Shown here: in pieces, positions 1 to 8,200 of the stretch
Layout of the letters: every line of letters begins with the position of its first letter
Numbering within the stretch: the stretch's first letter is position 1
NCBI RefSeq assembly: GCF_036898825.1
Contig: NZ_JARUND010000002.1
Location: forward strand, 4,154,001 to 4,218,000
Reading direction: 5' to 3'
Length of the DNA: 64,000 bases
From: Streptomyces sp. B21-083
GTDB taxonomy: Bacteria > Actinomycetota > Actinomycetes > Streptomycetales > Streptomycetaceae
The notes under the pieces: model-generated
Told to the model about the DNA's origin: nothing
Seen by the model: the letters and a program-made list of their open reading frames with translations, nothing else
Databases searched by the model: none
Program-made: the position numbers and the translations under genes

Positions 1-170
1 TCTGGTCCGACATGTTCCCCCTATCAACCGTCTACCCGAGCACCGATCCTACGGTTGGGACTGCTGGTTTCCAGGCCTGGCCGACAACGGAACCGTGACG
101 GTGCGCCTTTTCCTCACGCCAAAAGGTTTCAGCAGAAGGTTTCGGCAGAGGGCTCGGTCAGAAAGCCCCC
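1..170. other. Noncoding left edge of the window
   Basis: No coding region could be supported here. The stretch lies downstream of the leftward type VII cluster. It holds a near-perfect 13-bp tandem repeat (AAGGTTTCAGCAG then AAGGTTTCGGCAG, roughly 123-148). The apparent reading frames on both strands lack codon bias and are judged chance. Confidence 0.5.
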
Positions 171-878
171 TCACGTCACCCACCCCAAAGACCCCGCGAT
201 CGCATCGCACAGCCTCTCCATCGGACCGATCATCCCCATGACCGGCGCCGAGAAGGACAGCGTCAGGTAGCCCGCGCCTCCCGGCATACAGACATGGACG
301 TTCAGTGTCGTGGCGTCGAGGACCCGTACGGCAGGGCCCGCCGGGAGGTCGATCACCGATATCTGGTCCCGTGCGCTGGCCTCGGGGCGGTGCATTTCGA
401 GCCATGCCGCGTACTTCCACGGATCAGCCGGCGTCTTCCCCAGCGGCATCGACGACACCAGGAGCGAGACGGGCAGGCTGCCGTCCTGGAAGGTCGCCAG
501 GAGGAAGAACTCCAGGGCGCCACGCGACCGGCCCGCTTCCGCGGTGTTGCGCAGGGTGGTCCATACGTTCCGCGTGAGCTCGGCGGAGACGTGCCGGCCC
601 TCCGCCTGGTGGTCCACGAAGGTCTTGAGCTGGGCACGCCAGCGGTCCTGTGTGAGGTCGATGCGGAACCACTCCCGCGGAACCAGCAACCGGTAATCCC
701 GAGGGACGCCCACCGGCGAGTCACTGGCCGGAATGGCCCCCGGTGAGTCACCGGAGCAGTTGCCCACCGGCGAGTCCCCCGAGGGGCTGCTGACCGGTCT
801 GTTCGTCGGCCTGCTCACCGGCCCGTTCGTCGGTCCGCTCACCGTCGGCTCGGCATCGGCCCTCCGCCTCTCCTTCAC
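171..878 (-). CDS. Hypothetical protein, last gene of the type VII cluster
   Basis: Function not recognised; 235 residues. The chosen GTG start overlaps the stop of the preceding gene as GTGA, which implies translational coupling. Residues about 10-55 form a low-complexity Pro/Ser/Gly/Asn linker with repeated GPTN, RPTN and GDSP units. The rest is a compact alpha/beta-like domain beginning VPREWFRIDL. Its pattern (a short 'P-E/R-x-F' opening, an acidic helix, several beta strands, then a final hydrophobic helix) resembles the product of 875-1546, so the two look like diverged paralogues. No signal peptide or membrane segment is visible, so it is probably cytosolic, perhaps an accessory or chaperone of the secretion locus. 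That role is inferred from position only. Confidence 0.6.
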   Translation of the reverse strand: MKERRRADAEPTVSGPTNGPVSRPTNRPVSSPSGDSPVGNCSGDSPGAIPASDSPVGVPRDYRLLVPREWFRIDLTQDRWRAQLKTFVDHQAEGRHVSAELTRNVWTTLRNTAEAGRSRGALEFFLLATFQDGSLPVSLLVSSMPLGKTPADPWKYAAWLEMHRPEASARDQISVIDLPAGPAVRVLDATTLNVHVCMPGGAGYLTLSFSAPVMGMIGPMERLCDAIAGSLGWVT

Positions 879-1546
879 CCCGGCATCACCCGTGGCGCTC
901 CCGCCTCGTCGAAGAACCGCACGCTCTTCACGATGCCGGCGAACATGGCGGAGAAGACGTCCCAGCCTTCGATCGTCGGCGTTCCCATCTCCAGCACCAG
1001 CACGGTCCCGTTGTTCAGGGGAATCTGGACCTGTATGAAAGAGGTCCAGATCGGCTCGTCCTGGCCCGACTCCGTCAGGCTGCCGTCGACGGCGGCCGAC
1101 CGGTTGCCGACGCATGTCACCGCGGGGCCGCAGGGCAGTTGCACTTCGCCGATCTGGCCGAGGTCCAGGTGCCGCATCGTGGACGCTATGAAGCCTGCCG
1201 GACTGGTGCCGGCCCGCTCGTCCAGGTCCATGAGGCTGACGTTCACCGTGGCCGTACAGCGGACGCCGTCGACCTCCGTCGTGACGAAACCGGCGTACTG
1301 AACGCCCGCCTCGATGAAGTCGTCGTAGTTCGCGGCGCACATCGCGGCCCACTGCAACTGCACTTCCTCGTCGGCGCCGGGCAGTGTCTGCTTGGCCAAG
1401 TCGACCAGTTGGTCCGCGAGTTCATCCAGGTCGTCCGCCTCGAAGGGCAGCTCGAAGAAACCCTCGGGCATGATCCACCGGACCTCCACACCGCCACTTC
1501 CCACAAGGCTACGCTGGGCTTCGTCGACGGTGTCAGTGGTGGTCAT
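875..1546 (-). CDS. Hypothetical cytosolic protein of the type VII cluster
   Basis: Function not recognised; 223 residues. The ATG at 1546 lies inside the 3' end of the upstream gene (14-bp overlap). A longer in-frame extension upstream is Arg/Thr/Lys-rich and unlike a real N-terminus. The protein is acidic, beginning MTTTDTVDEAQ and followed by MPEGFFELPFEADD, and has no signal peptide or membrane helix. It seems to share an ancestor with the next gene, and adjacent duplicates of a small soluble protein beside WXG100 genes would suit a chaperone or accessory role. That is inference; a search against type VII accessory families would settle it. Confidence 0.65.
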   Translation of the reverse strand: MTTTDTVDEAQRSLVGSGGVEVRWIMPEGFFELPFEADDLDELADQLVDLAKQTLPGADEEVQLQWAAMCAANYDDFIEAGVQYAGFVTTEVDGVRCTATVNVSLMDLDERAGTSPAGFIASTMRHLDLGQIGEVQLPCGPAVTCVGNRSAAVDGSLTESGQDEPIWTSFIQVQIPLNNGTVLVLEMGTPTIEGWDVFSAMFAGIVKSVRFFDEAGAPRVMPG

Positions 1547-2204
1547 TCGAACCTCCACTTCCAGGTCTTCCTTGAGGGCTTTCCATGCCTTCCGGGTCTT
1601 CCGGGCCTTCCGTGTCTTCCGAGTCCTCGCGGGCCGCCACCTCTGGACGGAAGTTCGCCGCGAAGGGATACGGGCCGTAGTGCGGGTAGTGCGCCGGTAC
1701 GTCGGCTCCTCCACGGCGGGCGATGTGCGCGATCTCCCGGTATCCGCGCGCGCGGGCCCGTAGGTTCTGCCGGACGGGATCGCCCCAGACCGACAGCGCG
1801 CTGCGTATGAAGAGGAGAAGCTGCGTTCCTACGACGGCCGCCGTGATCGCGAGATAGACCGTGCGGGCGGTGCCGGTCTCCCAGTACTGCGCCACTCCGC
1901 CCCAGTAGACCGTGGCCCCCGAGCCCACGAGCGCCAGGGGCACTCCGTGGACGAGGCCCGCCTTGAACATGTCCTCTTCGTCGTCGTGCCGTCGGTGCAG
2001 CAGGTCGAGCACCGCCCGGTCGTCCATGAAGTCGAACCGGAGCTCCCGGCCAGCTTTCTCCGCTGCCTGTTTCGCCTCGGGGACGGTGGAGAGCACCGAG
2101 CCTCCGACCAAGGTGACGACGTCACCGCCCCGGCGTCCGATGAACTCCCGTTCCCCGAAAGCACTGTTGCCGCCCATATCGCCAATACCGCTCATGTCGC
2201 CCAC
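1533..2204 (-). CDS. Membrane protein of the type VII cluster
   Basis: Function not recognised; 223 residues. I chose the GTG at 2204 because GAGGAAGGA lies about 9 nt upstream; an in-frame ATG three codons later has poorer spacing. The protein has a Gly-rich soluble N-terminal half and two likely membrane segments: VHGVPLALVGSGATVYW near the middle and TVYLAITAAVVGTQLLLFI after it. A basic stretch (RARARGYREIAHIARRGG) follows, then an acidic Asp/Glu/Gly/Pro tail. It begins 19 bp after the 422-residue gene and overlaps the next gene by 14 bp, so it belongs to one leftward operon. A membrane-anchoring or export-partner role is plausible but unproven. Confidence 0.65.
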   Translation of the reverse strand: MGDMSGIGDMGGNSAFGEREFIGRRGGDVVTLVGGSVLSTVPEAKQAAEKAGRELRFDFMDDRAVLDLLHRRHDDEEDMFKAGLVHGVPLALVGSGATVYWGGVAQYWETGTARTVYLAITAAVVGTQLLLFIRSALSVWGDPVRQNLRARARGYREIAHIARRGGADVPAHYPHYGPYPFAANFRPEVAAREDSEDTEGPEDPEGMESPQGRPGSGGSNDHH

Positions 2205-2223
2205 GGATACCCGTCCTTCCTCA

Positions 2224-3492
2224 CTACGCGGCCAGAGCCGCGTTGAACGACTGCGACGAGACGGTCGGGGCGGGCCCCGGCGACGGTGACGGCCTGGGGA
2301 CGGTGGTCGGGGTGGGCTTGTGTGACGGTGTGGGGGTGGGCGTCGGGGTGGGCCCCGTGCTGCCGGACGGCTCCTGGTAGCCGGTCCTCTCACCGTTCTT
2401 GCCGCTGAACATCCGGTGCAGGGCGCTCCCGAGACCCGCCCCCTTGATCACGCCGGTGATCTTCCTGCCCTCGATCACCGCGTTGCGGGCCGTCCTGCCC
2501 AGAACCTTGTTGACCAGCTTGACGCTGACCCCGTTCAGGAAGTTGTGCCCGACCCCGTCGAGCGCGGCCAGGCCGCTGAACCGGAACTTCGCCAGTCCCT
2601 TGACGCCCTTGAGGGCCTTGAACCCCTTCAGCGCGCCGAGCCCAGGCAGCACACCCAGCGCGTCGGCGCCCAGTTTCAGCCAGTCGACCTTCCCTCCGCG
2701 CACCGTCATGTCGTACGCGTGGCCGGCGAGCGCGGCGGCACTGGCAAGCACGGCCAGGGTCGCGAAGATGGGCACCAGGAACTGGAGCGGCGGGACAAAG
2801 GCGCAGATCACCGCGAGTACGGACAGTACGGCCGAGATGTTCGACAGCATGTCCGCCCAGTCCGCGAGGAAGTTCATGAAACCGCCAGGGTCCCGGACCG
2901 CGTCGTGGTGCACGACGTTCTTGATATGGCGAGCGGCCTTGTCGCCCGCGTCGTCATAGATCTCCCGGGCGTCTTTCACCGCTTTCCGGGCGCCCCCGAT
3001 GCGTAGAAGAGCGTCGTCGCGCTTCTTTTCCCAGCGTTCGCAGTCGTCCTTCTCCGCCGCGGGAATGTTGTGCGTCGGGTACTTGTCGTTGTACTTCTGC
3101 ACCTCGCGTTCCGCGAGATCGTGATCGGTCTTCGCGTCGAGATAATCACTCAGCGCCTTGTCCGCCTTACGCTGCGCACGGCGCATTTCGCTGGCGAACT
3201 GGTCCGAGCTGCCCTCGCGTACGTCTTCGCCGACGGCCTTGGCGGCCTCGTCGTAGCGCTCGAAGGACTTCTTCAACTTGTCCGAGGTGTCGCCGGCTAT
3301 CTCGTGGAAGCCCTTTCCGGCCTCACTGTCCCAGCCCTCCACCGAGGCAAGTGCCTTGATGACCCGGGACTGTTCCTCGATCATGTCGGCCATCTTGCGC
3401 AACTTGCGCCCCAGTTCGGCCACTTCCTCGGGGTCGCCCGGCGTCGGGTCGTCATGCCACAGCGGCGGCCAGTCGGAGTCGGTCCTGCTCAC
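2224..3492 (-). CDS. WXG-like N-terminal protein, possible type VII effector
   Basis: 422 residues; GTG start overlapping the upstream stop (GTGA). Residues 20-110 are a long helical region with a WXG100-like turn (SVEGWDSEAGKGF), and a coiled-coil-rich segment of heptad-type charged residues follows to about 190. A hydrophobic block (about 215-260, SAVLSVLAVICAFVPPLQF and ATLAVLASAAALAGHAY) could form two membrane helices. A Gly/Lys-rich section with repeats of the form LKGFKALKGVKGLAK comes next. The C-terminus is a (TP)n/Ser/Pro tail. This long WXG-like N-terminus plus a variable C-terminus, next to an EssC-like ATPase, is the layout of LXG-type substrates. No toxin motif is recognised, so effector status is inference. 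Confidence 0.65.
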   Translation of the reverse strand: MSRTDSDWPPLWHDDPTPGDPEEVAELGRKLRKMADMIEEQSRVIKALASVEGWDSEAGKGFHEIAGDTSDKLKKSFERYDEAAKAVGEDVREGSSDQFASEMRRAQRKADKALSDYLDAKTDHDLAEREVQKYNDKYPTHNIPAAEKDDCERWEKKRDDALLRIGGARKAVKDAREIYDDAGDKAARHIKNVVHHDAVRDPGGFMNFLADWADMLSNISAVLSVLAVICAFVPPLQFLVPIFATLAVLASAAALAGHAYDMTVRGGKVDWLKLGADALGVLPGLGALKGFKALKGVKGLAKFRFSGLAALDGVGHNFLNGVSVKLVNKVLGRTARNAVIEGRKITGVIKGAGLGSALHRMFSGKNGERTGYQEPSGSTGPTPTPTPTPSHKPTPTTVPRPSPSPGPAPTVSSQSFNAALAA

Positions 3493-3800
3493 TTCTTCCC
3501 CTTGCTCTGCGCCTTGGCGTCCCGGATGGCCTCTGCCAGTTTGTGGTCGACCTCCTCGTACGCCTTCGCGGCGGTGGAGGTGAACTCGGCCAGCTGTTCA
3601 AGTTCCTTCATCAGTTTCTTCCGGGTCTTCTTCCAGGTGTCCCCGAATTCCGAGAAGGCGTCTTTCAGCCCGCCATGTCCCACGGCCTGGCCATACTCGT
3701 CGGCGGGATTACCGTTCCGCTCGAACTCGTCATGGATCTTGCCCAGGTCGCGTGAACACTTTTTGATGGCGGCAAGATCCGCCTTGATATGGTCCCCCAT
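3489..3800 (-). CDS. WXG100-like small helical protein
   Basis: 103 residues; ATG at 3800. Its stop overlaps the GTG of the next gene by 4 bp. It is all alpha-helical by composition, with a Gly-containing central turn (AVGHGGLKDAF) between two charged amphipathic helices, the length and architecture of WXG100/ESAT-6-family substrates or LXG chaperones (LXG proteins usually need small helical partners encoded just upstream). The Trp of the WXG motif is not in the turn; a Trp occurs later (GDTWKKTRKKL). As first gene of the leftward operon, it is probably the partner of the 422-residue protein. Confidence 0.65.
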   Translation of the reverse strand: MGDHIKADLAAIKKCSRDLGKIHDEFERNGNPADEYGQAVGHGGLKDAFSEFGDTWKKTRKKLMKELEQLAEFTSTAAKAYEEVDHKLAEAIRDAKAQSKGKK

Positions 3801-3873
3801 GAGTGCTAACTCCCAGTAGTTGATACGCTCTCGCCGGACCGATTTCCCCCGCATCGGCAAGGAGAGTCCCGAC

Positions 3874-4554
3874 GTGACATCCAGAGGCAAGCAGCGCCTG
3901 ATAACGGACCGCCTCGGCATCCATGCCGAAGCCGCCGAATGGTGCTGGATCGACAAGATCCCGCAGCCCCCGGCTGACGTACTCCAGGCCGCGGGCAACC
4001 CCCGCCTCCGCCCCGCCAGGCTGCCCCCATTGGGCATGGTCGGCGCGGTGCTCGGGGCGCCGTTCATTCCGATCATCACGCTGCTCAGCCTTCTGTCCGA
4101 CGCGGAGGAAGCCGTCAAGCGCTCCCTCGGTACGAAGGAGGAGAAGGAGCGGTGGCAGGCCAGGAAGGACGACGACCGGCGCCGGGACGCCACCATCGCC
4201 GAACAGGGCCTCGACCAGGTCTTCGACGGGAACTGGCACGGCAACGCCGGTCAGTTCCTGCTGAGTTGGTACGGCCACTCCACCCACCACCAGCGGATGC
4301 TGCTCGCGACCGAGGACGGGATCGCGCTGGCGGCTCCGCCGAAGCGCGTCAGCGTGGGGCGGGAGAAGCACATGCAGATCGTCGCCCGCATCCCCGCCAC
4401 CGAAGCGACCCTCGTCGACCCGTTCTCCGGGGAGTTCGAGACGAGGGTGCTGCTGATCCGATTCCGTGACGGATCCTGGTTGCGAGTCGACACGGAGGAA
4501 CTCCGCAGCGAGCTCCACATGTACGTCCTCCGGCAGCCGCTCCCCGACAACTGA
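3874..4554 (+). CDS. Conserved hypothetical protein beside type VII genes
   Basis: Function not recognised; 226 residues. GTG at 3874 is preferred because AAGGAG (3859-3864) sits 9 nt upstream; an in-frame codon at 3820 lacks a good site. The protein has a hydrophobic stretch (GMVGAVLGAPFIPIITLLSLL, about residues 55-75), then a Lys/Glu/Arg-rich segment, then a C-terminal domain reading as beta strands (ETRVLLIRFRDGSWLRV) that looks PH-like or SH3-like. It is transcribed divergently from the 3800 operon across a 73-bp gap and converges on the WXG100-like gene at 4684-4983. Confidence 0.6.
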   Translation: MTSRGKQRLITDRLGIHAEAAEWCWIDKIPQPPADVLQAAGNPRLRPARLPPLGMVGAVLGAPFIPIITLLSLLSDAEEAVKRSLGTKEEKERWQARKDDDRRRDATIAEQGLDQVFDGNWHGNAGQFLLSWYGHSTHHQRMLLATEDGIALAAPPKRVSVGREKHMQIVARIPATEATLVDPFSGEFETRVLLIRFRDGSWLRVDTEELRSELHMYVLRQPLPDN

Positions 4555-4583
4555 GACTGAGAGCGAGCGGGGGCAGGACAGCG

Positions 4584-4604
4584 ACCGGGCGGCGCCCGCC
4601 CGGT
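4584..4604. terminator. GC-rich hairpin between convergent genes
   Basis: A perfect 8-bp stem (ACCGGGCG / CGCCCGGT) closes a 5-nt loop. It lies between the convergent ends of the genes at 4554 and 4684. There is no T-tract, as usual in Streptomyces, so it could act in both directions. Confidence 0.55.
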
Positions 4605-4683
4605 GCGTTCAGCGTTCGATTCCACTGACGCACCAGGCCGGCGCCTCGCGGGCCCTGCTCCGTCGCTGAGCTGCGCCTCTCGG

Positions 4684-4983
4684 CTACTTCTTCGCCGACT
4701 TCGCCAGTTCCTCGTCGATCTGCTCGAACTTGTCCGCGGCCATGGTCAGGTAGTCACCCATGCCGTCGAGACCGTCCAGCGTGTCCTTCGCGCCTCGCGT
4801 GAACTCCTCGAAGTTCTCGTCGAACGCCTTCGACGAGCTCTTCGTGACGTAGCCGGACTCGACCAGGTTCGCGATGTACTTGCGCAGGCCGTCCAGCTTC
4901 TCCTGGAGCTTTTCCTTCTCCTTCACGACATGCTTGGCAGCATCCCGCATGTCCTGATATGTGACATCAAGGTCCTTGGCCAT
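4684..4983 (-). CDS. WXG100-family type VII secretion target
   Basis: 99 residues; the ATG at 4983 is preceded by GAGGGAG. Two long helices (MAKDLDVTYQDMRDAAKHVVKEKEKLQEKLDGLRKYI and the segment starting SSSKAFDENFEEF) flank a short turn, VESGYVTKSSS, where family members normally carry W-x-G. Here that position reads S-G-Y, so the hallmark Trp is absent, though fold and length (about 100) fit well. Such proteins usually dimerise and pass through the EccC/EssC channel. It is divergent from the ATPase gene across a 283-bp control region, and the two are very likely co-regulated. Confidence 0.8.
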   Translation of the reverse strand: MAKDLDVTYQDMRDAAKHVVKEKEKLQEKLDGLRKYIANLVESGYVTKSSSKAFDENFEEFTRGAKDTLDGLDGMGDYLTMAADKFEQIDEELAKSAKK

Positions 4984-5090
4984 GAAGCGCTCCCTCGTCA
5001 AAGTGCCGCAGGGCCAACCCCCGTGGCTTCCCTGTTCCGATCAGACGGCTGAGGCAGCAGCTTACGGGTGTGGCGCGAGTGGAGACATCT

Positions 5091-5129
5091 CGGTTCTGGA
5101 ACAGAACCGTGCACAGAAGTGTTCAACAC
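5091..5129. promoter_or_regulatory. Two palindromes in the type VII divergent control region
   Basis: The 283-bp gap between the WXG100-like gene (start 4983) and the ATPase gene (start 5267) contains a perfect inverted repeat at 5091-5109, arms CGGTTCTG and CAGAACCG with a 3-nt centre. A second perfect palindrome, GTGTT-C-AACAC, lies at 5119-5129. Both are near a local drop in GC content and are well placed to control both genes. The cognate regulator is not identifiable. Confidence 0.55.
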
Positions 5130-5266
5130 CGTTCCGTCACCAATTCACCATAGGGAAGAGCGCTGTCCACACCCGTTGCCCTTCTGTCATATGGAGCGGA
5201 TATCGTCACTCCGTACGGTGGCCGGCGTTGCGTGAGCGGCCACGGGGGCCGTTGGGGAGGACAACC

Positions 5267-8200
5267 GTGCGCCTGACTCTGACCGTCGTCGATCCGTTCG
5301 GCGGGAGCACCGCCGACGTCGTGCTCGACGCGGATCCCGAGTCCACCGTCGGGGACATCGCAGAGGAACTGGCCAAACAGGTCGGCCACAGCGGTGCCCA
5401 GATCATTCCGCTCGGGCACCACGGACAGGTGCCCGCGAACAACTCCCCCCTTGTCTATGTGGACGGTTACGCCGTCGACCCGAATTCGAACGTCGTCGGG
5501 TCGCCCTTGCGTGAAGGGGCCGTCGTCAGCCTCCAGGATCCCGCCGGGTGTCTGCCCGGCGAGCCGACCGGGCTCGTCGAGCTGCGGGTCGTCGGCGGGC
5601 CCGTCGCCGGGTTCGTGCACCGGCTCGGGGTGGGGCGCTACGACATCGGCAGCGGGCCCGCCTCGTACATCCGGATCGACGATCCCGAAGTCGCCGCACG
5701 TGCCCTCACGTTGTCAGTTGCAACCGACGGAACCTGCCAGGTCGCCGTGCACGGGGAGAAGGAGGGCGTCACTCTCGACGGCGAGGAGATCGCCGACATC
5801 AAGGGCGACGAGTGGCCCCTCGGCGGGCAGATCGCCGTCGGCAACTCCCTTGTCGAGCTGGCCCGTTACACCCCGCCCAACGCTGCCCTCAAGTGGTCCG
5901 AGGACGGCGTGGGCCTCGACTACAACCGGCCGCCCCGGCTGCGCTCCCCCGACCGGCAGACCAAGTTCCGGCTGCCGTCGCCGCCGCGTGACTTCGAGGC
6001 CCGGCCGCTGCCCTGGCTGATGGCGCTGACGCCCCTGGTGGGCGCGATCGTCGCCGTGACCATCTTCGGGCGCTGGTACTACCTGATCATGGCCGGCCTC
6101 AGCCCGATCATGCTGTTCGCCAATTACTTCATGGACAAGAAGCACGGGCGCAAGTCCCACGCCAAGCAGGTCAAGGAGTACAAGGAGCAGAAGGAGCGGA
6201 TCGAGAAGGACGCGCAGGACGCCCTGCTCGCCGAGCGGCAGGACCGCCGGCACGCCATTCCCGACCCCGCCACCGTCCTCTCCCTCGGCACCGGGCCCCG
6301 TACGAGACTGTGGGAGCGACGTCGTACGGATCGTGATCATCTGCTCCTGCGGGTCGGGACAGGCCAACTCCCGTCCGAGGTCGTGCTCGACGACCCGGAG
6401 CAGGACGAGCACCGGCGTCAGGTGACGTGGAAGATCGAGGACGCGCCCGTCGCGCTGTCGCTGCGCTCGCTCGGGGTCATCGGTATGGCCGGCCCCGGGG
6501 ATTCGGCGCGCGCGCTCGGACGGTGGGCCGTCGCCCAGACCGCCGCGCTGCAGAGCCCGATGGACGTGCAGTTCTACGTGTTGAGCGAGAGCACCGCGCA
6601 GGACAGCTGGGACTGGGTCCGCTGGCTGCCGCACACCAGGCCGTCCGGCGGGCAGGACGTCAACGTCCTCATCGGCACGGACGCGGAGACCGTCGGCGCG
6701 CGGATCGGCGAGCTGACGCAGATCCTCGACGCGCGCAAGAAGGCGGCCGAGCAGAACAAGGGGCAGCGGGCGTCGTTCAGCGACCCGGACATCGTCGTCG
6801 TATGGGACGGGTCGCGGCGGCTGCGGTCGCTCCCCGGTGTCGTCAAGCTGCTGCGCGACGGTCCGGCGGTGGCGATGTACGCCCTCTGCCTCGACGCCGA
6901 GGAGCGGTTCCTGCCCGGCGAGTGCCAGGCCTTCGTCGTCGCCGAGCCCAGGGCCGAGGAGCACGCCGACCCGGCGTACGCCACCAGCACACCGTCTCAG
7001 CCGCAGGTCGCGGGCGGGTTCCCGTCCTTCCACGCGTGGCATGCCGCCGACAGCGAACCCGACCGGCGCGCCCAGGCCGACAAGCTGCGGCTGCGCGTCG
7101 AGGAGGAGAGCGCGGAGGGCGTGCGTGACGTACGGCCCGACTTCGTGTCCCCCGCCTGGTGTCTGCGCCTGGCCCGGTCGCTGTCCGCCCTGCGGGACAT
7201 CAGCGGTGAGACCGAGGACTCGGCGCTGCCCGGCTCCAGCCGACTGCTCGACGTGCTCCAGCTGGAGCCGCCGACGCCCGACGCGATCACCGCGCGCTGG
7301 CGGATGGGCGGGCAGTCGACGATGGCCGTCATCGGTGAGTCGTACGACGGGGCGTTCGGCATCGACATCCGCAAGGACGGGCCGCACGGGCTCATCGCCG
7401 GTACGACCGGTTCCGGTAAGTCGGAGCTGCTGCAGACCATCGTGGCCGCGCTCGCCGTCGCCAACACCCCCGAGAACATGACGTTCGTGCTCGTGGACTA
7501 CAAGGGTGGCGCCGCGTTCAAGGACTGTGTGCATCTCCCGCACACCGTCGGCATGGTGACCGACCTCGACGCCCACCTCGTCGAGCGCGCCCTCGAATCG
7601 CTCGGCGCCGAACTGCACCGCCGGGAACACATCCTGGCCAACGCCGACGCGAAGGACATCGAGGACTACCAGGACCTGGTGCGCAGGGACCCCTCGCACC
7701 CGCCCGTCCCCCGACTCCTCATCGTCATCGACGAGTTCGCCTCGATGGTGCGCGACCTGCCCGACTTCGTCACCGGGCTCGTCAACATCGCCCAGCGAGG
7801 CCGTTCCCTCGGCATCCACCTGTTGCTGGCCACGCAGCGGCCGTCGGGTGTCGTGTCGCCGGAGATCCGCGCCAACACCAACCTCCGTATCGCGCTGCGC
7901 GTGACGGACGGCGGTGAGTCGTCCGACGTCATCGACTCGCCCGAGGCCGGGCACATCTCCAAGAACACCCCCGGCCGCGCCTACGTACGACTCGGCCACG
8001 CCTCCCTCGTCCCCTTCCAGTCGGGACGTGTCGGTGGACGCCGGCCCGGAGCGGCGGACCCCGCGGTCCTCATGCCCTGGTCGGGTTCGCTGGCCTGGGA
8101 GGACCTGGGCCGGGCCGCGCTGAAGAAGCCCAAGGTCGAGAAGCGGGAGGACGAGGAGATCACCGACCTCAAGGTGCTCGTCGACGCCGTGCGCGACGCC

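Noticed and set aside
875..1714. Longer start for the 223-residue gene
   Set aside because: The added residues are a Arg/Lys/Thr-rich run overlapping the upstream gene deeply. The ATG at 1546 gives a normal short overlap.
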